Assembly: GCF_907164915.1 (NCBI RefSeq)
Contig: NC_061870.1
Location: forward strand, 3,562,273-3,626,272
DNA: 64,000 nt
Direction: 5' to 3'
From: Impatiens glandulifera
Taxonomy: Eukaryota > Streptophyta > Magnoliopsida > Ericales > Balsaminaceae
Positions within the stretch are counted from its first letter, which is position 1. Every line of letters starts with the position of its first letter. A program made the translations under genes and the position numbers. Below the pieces are notes generated by a model that was not told the DNA's origin, searched no databases, and saw only the letters and a list, made by a program, of their open reading frames with translations. Shown here piece by piece: positions 45,866 to 54,524 of the stretch.

Positions 45866-46411
45866 GCTATATCTTTCGTTGTCTCTATATGCTTATTCAT
45901 GTACCAAATCTTATGATCGGTTGTCTTCTTCTAATATTTCCTGAATCTCATTATCATTTCAGTTTAAATAACCGAGTCCTCTTAAATTCCTTAAACACTC
46001 ATCTAAGTAATCGGTTCACACTTTCTATCTATAACCGCTTACTTGACCGGTTTATAAAATCTGCTTAGACCTGTTAAAACACCGATAAATCAAAATATCT
46101 GAATAAGCCTAGAAACCGATCTGCCATTCGGTCTCAAAGAAATGATTGCGTGACCGATGACATAAGCAAAGAACTTTGGAGGGAAAATCTCCCGCCCAAA
46201 GACACCGCACATCGTTTCGCACGAAACCACGTCCTTTCGTTTTGGAGGGAAATTTCCCGCCCATTCATGATGGGACGGTTTGGCTTCCAAACCGCGCCTA
46301 TAAAAGGGGGCCTTCGTCATATTTCTCTTCATTCTCACAAATTCACTTTCTCTTTCTACACTTCTAAAATCTTTCGAAGCCGATTTCTTTCATTTTCAGA
46401 ATCCTCAAAAC
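45866..46411 (+). promoter_or_regulatory. leader of accessory gene C with TATA box
   Basis: 546 bp without an ORF on the coding strand. Canonical CTATAAAAGG at 46298-46307, 105 bp before ATG 46412, followed by a CT-rich leader (TTTCTCTTCATTCTCAC). A repeated TTTGGAGGGAAA..CCCGCCCA phrase occurs at about 46175-46200 and 46240-46265, upstream of the TATA box. Confidence 0.75.
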
Positions 46412-49282
46412 ATGGGTCGTCGTGATGCGGCATTGTTCAAATTATATTCTCAAGTAGATTTTGAGGAGATTCGGCAATATGGAACGACCGAGGCAAAAGA
46501 AGTAGCTAACCGGCTGATTGAGACCGGTTTGGAATATCTACTTAACGGTCCTCACATAATATACAAGGAAGCGGTAGAAGAGTTCTTCAAAACCGCAACC
46601 ATCTCCTACGACAGGATCATCGCAACGGTGTGCGGTTCTCAAGTAGAGATTACCGAAGCAGTAGTGGCCGAGAGTTTGCGTCTCCCTACTACAGGCACGG
46701 ATGCTATGGAAGAGATGGACGAGGATACATATAGAACAGCCTGCCAACTTCTATCGGCAACCAACAAACCGCTTACCACATCCGGAAAGAAACAGACGCT
46801 GAGACCGGAGCTCATTCCGGCATGTGACGTCTTTGCCAGGGCGATCCTGGCAAGGGGAGGAAACTTCAGTAATCTAACCAGGGACAAAATAAAGATGATT
46901 TTTCGTCTGATGGATGGAACGGAGATTAACTGGGCAAGGGCGGTGTTCAGCAACCTTATGGAAATGGTAAGACCGGGCTCGGACAGATCTTGGGGATATG
47001 CAGTTCAACTCGGCAAGATCTTCTTACATCTGAAGATCAAAGTCGGTCCCGGTGTTGGAATACTAAAACGCAGCATCATTCGATCAAAGCAATTTCTTCC
47101 ACGAAAGCCGTCGGCTTCCAGCTCCACAGGTGGACGAAAGAAGAAAGCCGCAAAGAAAAAGACCCCGGCGAAAGAAAACACCGGAGGGAAGAGAAAAGAA
47201 AAGGTAGTTTTCGAAGACCTACCTCAACAACCAGAGGATGAGGAGTGGGCTGATGAGGAAGCCGAAACAGAGGGAACCGAATATGAAACGGTCCATGAGG
47301 ACGATCTCTCGGCTCGAAGTCCAACAGATGCCGAACAAAGCTTCAATCCTGAGACCACCAAGGGTGGGGAAGGGAATCATGAGGAAGCCGATAATGAAGG
47401 CCTCAGCAGGGAAGAAGCCGATGATGCCGAGGCCGAAAGATTAGCCCAGAATATCTTTCAGGGCATCATCAGGCGGAATGAAGACGTTATAAACTTATAC
47501 TTGGAGTGGCATGAGCACCGCTTCAACACGAACTATAATAACATGATGAGGGACTTGAACCAAGAGGATTGCTTCGCCAGGTTGGAGGACGTCGAGAACA
47601 ATATCTTAAGCCTCACAAAATCCAGTACCATTCATGAGGTACAGTGCCGAACTTGCCTACTGATACCGAGAAGTCATCTTCGACAGCTAAGAAGGCGTAT
47701 CAGGAAGATTAAGGAAGAATATGCCGAAGGAGGATCGGTGTCTACCGTAGCACCGCGAGTAATAGAAAAACTTCGAAAAGGCAAATTGGAAGTATGCCAA
47801 GAGATAGAGCGGTTAGAAGCAATTTGCGCTCAGAAACAAGTTCCGGTGTATACCGCTCCGGTCATCGAAGACTTTCAAACGGACTGGGCATCCACTTCGA
47901 GAGAAGACACCGCGACACCGAGGGACATCGAGACTCCGATACCAGAAGATGATGAGGTATCGACTCCAAGAACTGTTGAGATATCGACTCCAAGAACAAT
48001 CGAAGTACCGACTCCAGGAACTGTTGAGGTACAAACTTTAGAGGATGTCGAGGTACCGATCCTGGAAAATGCGGCACCAAACTCGGTGGATGCGGTCACA
48101 TTAGACACACCTACTGAGGTTGTTGAAATACTGGACTCCGATGTTGAGAGAGCCGACCCTAATCAGACCGAGCAGTCCGCTCCCACTCCTCCACCGGCAG
48201 CCACCGTCTTCGTTCCTTCTAAGGAATGGATTGATGACCTATTTCAAAAATTTGAAGTAGTTGTTTCGAAGCGGATTGAGGACCGACTCCGGCAGTTTGA
48301 CACTTCAATATCAGAGAAGATTGATGACCGCATACTTGACCACAACGTCTCCAAGCTTCAACCGCTCAAGGAGAAATGCGAGACCGTATTCAATTCGGCC
48401 ATGCAGTTCGCCGATGTGACAAAGAAAGTTGTGGATCATCATCAAGCGCGCCTGGAGCAACTTAGCACCGGACTATGGGAAGAGGCCGGTGAGCGAGAAA
48501 ATTGTACTCATCATATTTTAGCTCTGGAGGGTCTCACTTCGAAATTACAGAAGGATTTCGAACGGGTCGACCCAACAATTGAACGAGTCTCGGCACTGGA
48601 AAAGAAGAACGAAGATCTCGAGGCCGAGGTAAAGGCACTCACTGCACAGATGGCCGAGATCCTGAAAGCTAAGGAAGCCGCGGATGCCGCGGCTATAGAG
48701 GCCGATGCTCTGGTTGCTAAGAGAGTCCAGGAAAGGCTGGACGCCGAGGTTAGCAGAGACAAAGAGGCGCCACGAGCGACTCAGCTGACCGAAGAAGAAT
48801 TAGAGGCCGAAAGAGCAAGAAGGGGCGAGGCCTTATTCCCAGGATATGCCGAGAAAGTGGCCAGATTGGCTGCGGATGATGCCGCACGACTGGAACGGGA
48901 AGAACGAAGGCTGGCCTACTTTGCACAGGAAAATGAGAAAAAGAAGAAGGCAGCCGCTTCCGTTTCGGCACCAGCGACTTCAGTTTCAGCACCGGCAGCC
49001 TCAGCTTCGGCATCAAAGAAAAGAAAGCGGCCGGCTAGTAAGAAAGTTCGAATTCTCGAGACGCTCAACACGATCTCTGAACCGATCGAGACGGACCCCT
49101 CGCAGCAAGCCGACCTAATCGAGGAGGAAGTCGTAGAACAGTTGCGGTCCCGATCAAAAAAGGCCACGATCTTCCCAGCCGCACCGCCACCACCACCGAA
49201 GAGAAAGAAGAGTGCCTACGATTCACGGACTCAGAATAGGGACTATCCTTCTTTTTCTTACTTCCTTAGTATTTTTGCTTAG
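46412..49282 (+). CDS. accessory gene C (956 aa): shared domain fused to acidic, coiled-coil and basic tail
   Basis: Residues 1-230 carry the shared domain: TGLEYLL, VEEFFKTATISY, SLRLPTTGT, FARAILARGGN, EINWARAVFSNL, YAVQLGKIFLHL. Then: a Lys-rich patch (GRKKKAAKKKTPAKE, about 240-255), an acidic Glu-rich stretch (about 265-345), an alpha-helical region with WHEHRFN, a Pro/Thr/Glu repeat of TPRTVE-like units (about 500-555), a heptad-rich coiled coil (about 715-830), an Ala/Ser linker, a bipartite-like nuclear signal (KKRKRPASKKVR, about 869-880) and a polyproline-basic segment before the end. No signal peptide or membrane span, which argues against an envelope protein. A nuclear, DNA- or capsid-associated role is conceivable but is inference. 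Fully open frame. Confidence 0.85.
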   Translation: MGRRDAALFKLYSQVDFEEIRQYGTTEAKEVANRLIETGLEYLLNGPHIIYKEAVEEFFKTATISYDRIIATVCGSQVEITEAVVAESLRLPTTGTDAMEEMDEDTYRTACQLLSATNKPLTTSGKKQTLRPELIPACDVFARAILARGGNFSNLTRDKIKMIFRLMDGTEINWARAVFSNLMEMVRPGSDRSWGYAVQLGKIFLHLKIKVGPGVGILKRSIIRSKQFLPRKPSASSSTGGRKKKAAKKKTPAKENTGGKRKEKVVFEDLPQQPEDEEWADEEAETEGTEYETVHEDDLSARSPTDAEQSFNPETTKGGEGNHEEADNEGLSREEADDAEAERLAQNIFQGIIRRNEDVINLYLEWHEHRFNTNYNNMMRDLNQEDCFARLEDVENNILSLTKSSTIHEVQCRTCLLIPRSHLRQLRRRIRKIKEEYAEGGSVSTVAPRVIEKLRKGKLEVCQEIERLEAICAQKQVPVYTAPVIEDFQTDWASTSREDTATPRDIETPIPEDDEVSTPRTVEISTPRTIEVPTPGTVEVQTLEDVEVPILENAAPNSVDAVTLDTPTEVVEILDSDVERADPNQTEQSAPTPPPAATVFVPSKEWIDDLFQKFEVVVSKRIEDRLRQFDTSISEKIDDRILDHNVSKLQPLKEKCETVFNSAMQFADVTKKVVDHHQARLEQLSTGLWEEAGERENCTHHILALEGLTSKLQKDFERVDPTIERVSALEKKNEDLEAEVKALTAQMAEILKAKEAADAAAIEADALVAKRVQERLDAEVSRDKEAPRATQLTEEELEAERARRGEALFPGYAEKVARLAADDAARLEREERRLAYFAQENEKKKKAAASVSAPATSVSAPAASASASKKRKRPASKKVRILETLNTISEPIETDPSQQADLIEEEVVEQLRSRSKKATIFPAAPPPPPKRKKSAYDSRTQNRDYPSFSYFLSIFA

Positions 49283-49376
49283 TGCTTTCCGGTTATCTAT
49301 GAATATATAAAGTTATTTTGAATACCGGCCTTATTTTGCATTTATACATGATTTTGATAATTTAAATAAAATAATC

Positions 49377-49390
49377 AAAAAGGGAGAAAT
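49377..49390 (+). other. polypurine tract
   Basis: AAAAAGGGAGAAAT directly before the 3' LTR. The same tract with its upstream AT-rich context occurs again inside each LTR, ending at 36984 and 49553. Confidence 0.9.
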
Positions 49391-50871
49391 TGTTAGATAA
49401 AGATAGAGATTCATCCAAAACCCCTTCCCCAAAATTCTTTTCGAAAAATTCTCTAACTCTTTTTCAAAATCGGCCAAACAAAACAACCGGCCTACGGTTG
49501 CAAACTTACATAATTTTGATAATTTTAAATAAAATAATCAAAAAGGGAGAAATTGTTAGATAAATTCATACCGGTTCAAATAAACCTAACTTAAACAAAC
49601 TTCCTACGCAGGAACAAGGAACCGACCGGATGAACAAAAGAAAAACCAACTGAAGAAACCGAACCGGTCAAGCCAGCAAACCGATCAAGAATATTCGGCA
49701 CGCGACCGCACAGAGGAAGGATCGTCCAAAGCCTAAAAGCCAGATCCATTAAATAGCCGATCAACCCTCAAGACAACATAACCGGAATAAGCCCGGTCCA
49801 CTTCACTATCAAAAGATATTCGGCCAAGTCAAGAGGCCGACCTGCACAAGAAGACACTTTGGGTATCTGTTGAGAATGATACCAAAGGAACAGACTGAAT
49901 ACTTCCATATCCGTGCAAGTCTGAGGAAAGCCTGTAGGCTGCAGAAAACAGTACTACCGGATCCTTCTACTTCGGGATAAGCCAGAAAGGAAATCTTCAA
50001 AGTACAGACAACTGTCCAAGCAGACATGCCTACATTGAGTAAAAGACAAACCCGGCAGGTTTGCTTTACAGACCGGCAGGTCCTGAAACAGGATGCCAGG
50101 TCTGAGATTGACCGTCAGGTCCTGAGGAGAAGACCGCAGGTCTGAGACACTGAATCACTGCATCTCTGATCAGCCAATCAGATTCAAGCTTCGAAATATG
50201 ACCGTTGGCATATTTCACCTATAAAAGGAGGCATTGGAGAAGAGTAAATGCAGTTACTAAGCGCGACATTAAGAAAACATTAAGTGAGACAAGTGAAGCG
50301 TTGAGAGCATTTACTACAAGTGATAACAGTGTGGATCCTAAGAAACGCCTAGTGCTAAATTCTAAGTGTGTGTGTACAATTTCGGTGTGTAATTGTAAAA
50401 GTGTTATCGAGCAGGAAATAAGTCTCGATCGAATTGTCCTTGTATCCTTAGTGAATATCCTTCTCGCGGTTTCGAGAGGAGGGGTTGACGTAGGAGTTTT
50501 ATCTCCGAACATCCATAAAATCTGTTGTGTTATTTACTTTCTGCCGGCTTCATTATATAACCGACTACCTTACTAAAACATACCGCTCCAAACCGACTTT
50601 CTACTGACCATACCGAATTCCAGATAACCGGAACCGACCCACCATTCTTCAAATCTCCAGCATCCGAACCGACTCCGCCTATCATACCGTGTACCGCTTC
50701 AACTTGAAAGCAAACCTCTTCCGCGCTTGAACCTAGTTCAAGGGTTTGTGACAGGTTGTGTAGTATTGAAACCCCGGTGTTAATCTCTAACCGGATTAAC
50801 CACCACCCTACGAGTGAGAACCGCTAACCGGTCCAACCCCCGGTCCATCAGCGGCGACCTAGATCCTAACA
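49391..50871 (+). repeat. 3' LTR of the 14-kb element (1481 bp)
   Basis: Near-identical to 36822-38301; most differences are single-base insertions or deletions. Followed by GAAAG (50872-50876). The internal LTR tip lies at 49554. Confidence 0.97.
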
Positions 50872-50876
50872 GAAAG
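50872..50876 (+). repeat. target-site duplication GAAAG, right copy
   Basis: Matches 36817-36821. The interrupted Tnt1-like frame resumes across it (ESHQGVEWIVD). Confidence 0.93.
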
Positions 50877-53800
50877 TCACCAAGGAGTTGAGTGGATAGT
50901 TGATATAGGTGTTTGTTATCATGCTACACCAAATATAGAGTTCTTCATGACTTACAAGGCTGGAGATCTTGGTACAGTGAAGATGGGTAACACTAGTCAC
51001 TCAAGCATTGTAGGTATTGGGTGATATTTGTTTGCAAACAGAGGTTGGGACATCAGTTAACACTGAAGATGTGCGACATATTCCTTGATATCATATGATG
51101 CATTGGACAAAAGATGGATTCAAGCATTACCTTTGGTAGTGGAGAATAGAAGCTCAGCAAGGGATCATGATTGTAAAAAAGGGAAGTCGTGGCACTCCTT
51201 ATACCGAACTCATGTGAAGATACTCAAGAATGGGTTGAATGTAGTACAAGCTGAAAGCTCTTTAAATCTGTGGCATCAACGTCTCGACCACATGAGTGAG
51301 AAAGGGTTACGAATTCTGGTGAGGAAGCTTCACATCCCCTCAACCAAAGATGAGATTTTGGATCTATGCGACGACTGCCCTTTTGGTAAGAAACACGGAG
51401 TCTCTTTTAGTCAAACATCAGAAAGGAAACAGAATGTGCTGGACTTGGTTTATTCTGATGTGTGTGGTCCTTTTGAGGAGATGTCATTGGGTGACAATCG
51501 ATACTTTCTAATATTTATTGATGATGCATCTAAAAATGTTTGGGTTTATTTCATGAGAACGAAAGGCCAAGTATTTAATTACTTTCAAGAGTTCCATGTC
51601 ATGGTAGAAAGAGAGATAGACAATAAACTGAAATGTCTTCGCTCTGATAACGGGGGAGAGTATACCTCCAAGGAGTTTAAAGCATATTGTATAAAATATG
51701 GAATTCGACATGAGAAAACAGTGACTGGAACTCCACAACACAATGGTGTGGCTGAGAGAATGAATCGCGTCATTGTAGAAAAGGTGAGATGCATGCTAAA
51801 GATGACAAAATTGCCAAAAACAGTTTTGGGCAGAAGCAGTTCACACAGCTTGCTATCTCATAAACAGGTCACCCTCTTTTCCTATGAAGTTTGAAATACC
51901 AGAAAGAGTATGGTCTAAGAAGAATATTTTATACTCGCATCTAAGGGTTTTTGGATGCAAAGCATATGTGCATATTTCAAAGGAGCAAAGATCCAAGTTG
52001 GATGATAAAGCAATTCCATGTATTTTCCTTGGGTATGGAAATGAGGAATTTAGGTACAGATTATGGGGCCCGAGAAAAGAATGAGAATTGTTAGATGCAG
52101 AGAGTGTTGTGTTCTTTGAGGGTCAAAAATGGGGACAAATCTAGAAATCATTGAGAAGTCAGAGAGAGTTTATGAGTCAATAGAACTCATATCAATTCTT
52201 TCACATTACATCATAGTAACAGATAAAGATGAATATAATGAAGAAGCCATTGAGGAAACCTCTGACATGAATTGTAGTAATGATGATGAGATTGTTTATG
52301 ATGTTCCTAAGAAGGGGGAGAAACATCAAAAAGAGGAGCCAGAAGAACCCCCATTAAGAAGGTCTGAAAGAGAGCACCAACCTTCTAAAAGGTACCCTTC
52401 TTCAGAGTATATATTATTGACAGAAGAAGGAGAGCCAAAAAGTTTTCAGGAGGCACAACTTCATAAAGACAAAGCTAAGTGGTAGAATGCAATGAAAGAT
52501 GAGATGAAGTCATTGCAAGAGATGAGCACATATGAGCTGGTGAAACTTCCTAAGGGCCGAAGGCATTGAGAAACAAATGGGTGTTCAAGCTAAAGAGAGA
52601 TGAAAATGGAGAAATTATGAAGTACAAAGTTCGACTTGTTGTAAAGGGTTTGGGACAGAAATAGGGCTTCGACTTTGAGGAGATTTTCTCACCAGTGGTA
52701 AAGATGACTTCCATTTGTACAGTGTTAGGTCTAGTAGCTAACTTAGACCTTGAGCTTGAGCAACTTGATGTAGAAACTGTATTTCTTCATGGTAACTTGG
52801 AAGAAGAGATCTACATGGTGCAACTAGAGGGATTTGAAGTGAAAGAAAATGAGAACATAGTTTGCAAATTGAAGAAGAGTCTATATGGTTTGAAACAAGC
52901 TCCGAGGCAGTGGTACAAGAAATTTGACTCTTTTATGATGAGTCATGGGTACCAGAGAACCAAGGCAGATCCGTGTGTTTACTTCAAAAGATTTTCTAAT
53001 GGAAAGTTTCTAATCCTTTTACTTATGTTGATGATATGTTGATTGTAGGACATGATGCTTAGATAATAACCATGTTGAAGAAGGAGATTTCCAAGACATT
53101 TGACATGAAGGACATGGGCCAAGCACGTCAGATATTGGGAATGCAGATTACTCGTGACAGAAAGGCTAAGAGACTTTGGTTGTCACAAGAGAAGTACATT
53201 GAAAGGTGCTTGAAAGATTCAACATGCAAGGAGCAAAGGAAGTAAGTTGTCCACTTCCTAGCCATTTTAAATTGAGCAAGAAGATGTGTCCATCAACAGA
53301 GAAAGAAAATGATGAAATGTCAAGTGTTCCATACTCCTCAACTGTAGGGAGTTTGATGTATACAATGGTTTGCACTATGCCAGATATAGTGCATGCAGTC
53401 GGTGTGGTAAATAGGTTCCTCTCTAATCCAGGAAAAAAACATTGGGAAACAGTGAGGTGGATTCTTAGATATCTAAGAGGCACTTCCAATTTGTGTTTGA
53501 GTTTTGGAAATGGTGAAGCTGTGTTAGAAGGTTACACAGATGCTGATATGGTTGGAGATCTAGATCACAGAAAATCCACTTCGGGTTATGTGTTTACGTT
53601 TGAAAGGGGAGTCGTGTCATGGCAATCCAAGTTACAGAAATGTGTGGCTTTATCAACAATAGAAACAGAATACATTGCAACAACTGAAACTGGTAAGGAG
53701 TTATTGTGGATGATTAGATTTCTCCTAGAGCTTGGTATGCAACAAGAAGATGCAATTGTTTTCTGTGATAGCCAGAGTGCCATAGATTTGAGCAAGAATG

Positions 53801-53988
53801 CTACATATCATTACATAACTAAGCATATTGATGTGGGGTTTCATTGGTTAAGAGATGTAATAGAAAACCAACAGATGAAGCTGAAGAAAATCCACACGGA
53901 TAAGAACCCGTCAGACATGTTTACGAAGATTGTTCCAAAGGACAAGCTCGAGCTCTGTTGTCAGCTTGTTGGAATGATTACCAAGTGA
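50872..53988 (+). pseudogene. Tnt1-like pol (protease, integrase, RT, RNase H), decayed
   Basis: Resumes after the insertion with GVEWIVDIGVCYHATP (protease; the usual DTG/DTA is DIG). The pre-integrase and integrase run through 51085-51894: WHQRLDHMSEKGL, CDDCPFGKK, VYSDVCGP, RSDNGGEYTS, NGVAERMNR. The frame then shifts after KLPKTVL, resumes at 51884 (FEIPERVW...GYGNEEF) and breaks at 52081. The linker is at 52129-52485. RT spans about 52490-53050, with QLDVETVFLHG and [13 protein letters not shown]; a one-base deletion falls at the start of the YVDD motif near 53025. RNase H, 53206-53988: DADMVGD, ETEYIATTE, CDSQSAIDLSKN, KHIDV. Stops also at 52483 and about 52661. Clearly inactive. Confidence 0.92.
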
Positions 53989-54033
53989 TAACTTGAAAAT
54001 CGGTGTGCCTCTTTCCGTGGGCTGGAGGGAGAT

Positions 54034-54524
54034 TGTTGGGCCTTTGGGTCCAGCCCAATCAGGCATTTAATTAAACAAGAAACCCTAAGAATGCTGCTCA
54101 TTCTATCATTCCAGAGAGAGAACATTCTATAAAGAAAAAGAAGAAATAGAGAAAAAGAAACAGAGAAGAAAAAGAGAAGGAGAAAGTAGATCTCTTACAT
54201 TTTCACCTTCATGTTTCAATTTCTTGTTGTCTTATATCTAGACTAGCTTGAGTCTGAATGAAATTGGTTTTCTCTGTTTGTATACCTCAATTTTGGGTTT
54301 AAAGTTGAGAAGAACATTTGTATTTGTTTCTTGTTTATAGTGAAATTTGTTGGTTGGCCCCGTGGTTTTTACCCTCCAGGTTGAGAGTGTTTTCCACGTA
54401 AATCTGGTATTGTTTTGTTATGTGTTTGATCTTCTGTTTTAGACTTGAATAACATGTGCATTTACTCATCTCACATTGCTAGATTACAGTATAAAAAGTA
54501 ATTTTCGTTTCAAAATTCCCAACA
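54034..54524 (+). repeat. 3' LTR of the Tnt1-like element (491 bp)
   Basis: Pairs with 33809-34301. Preceded by the purine tract GGGCTGGAGGGAGAT (54019-54033). Confidence 0.95.

Larger units (their letters stand above)
36822..50871 (+). mobile_element. young 14-kb SIRE-like Ty1-copia element with three accessory genes
   Basis: LTRs 36822-38301 and 49391-50871 start TGTTAGATAA and end TCCTAACA, with a perfect GAAAG duplication. Content: initiator-Met primer site, gag, pol with one single-base frame shift, three tandem accessory genes, polypurine tract. At 14,050 bp it is longer than usual for copia elements. The LTRs are nearly identical apart from many single-base indels. Gag and all three accessory frames are open. 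Its base composition (rich in CCG, GCC and ACCGG words) contrasts with the AT-rich surroundings. It is probably a recent insertion. Confidence 0.97.
33809..54524 (+). mobile_element. Tnt1-like Ty1-copia retrotransposon, hosting two later insertions
   Basis: LTRs at 33809-34301 and 54034-54524 both start TGTTGGGCCTTTGGGTCCAG and end AAAATTCCCAACA. An initiator-Met tRNA primer site (34304-34315) follows the 5' LTR and a purine tract precedes the 3' LTR. Flanking 5-mers are GTTTT and ATTTT, a near-match target duplication. Without the insertions it would be about 5 kb, normal for this lineage. An inverted LTR sits in gag and a 14-kb element sits between gag and protease. All genes are decayed. 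Confidence 0.93.

Noticed and set aside
46538..49167. Several minus-strand ORFs opposite accessory gene C
   Set aside because: Antisense shadows created by its repetitive Glu/Lys/Ala-rich codons; some show obvious repeat translation (SWSRYLNSSW type).
46412..49282. Calling accessory gene C an envelope gene
   Set aside because: No signal peptide or membrane segment is visible; the only support is its position after pol.
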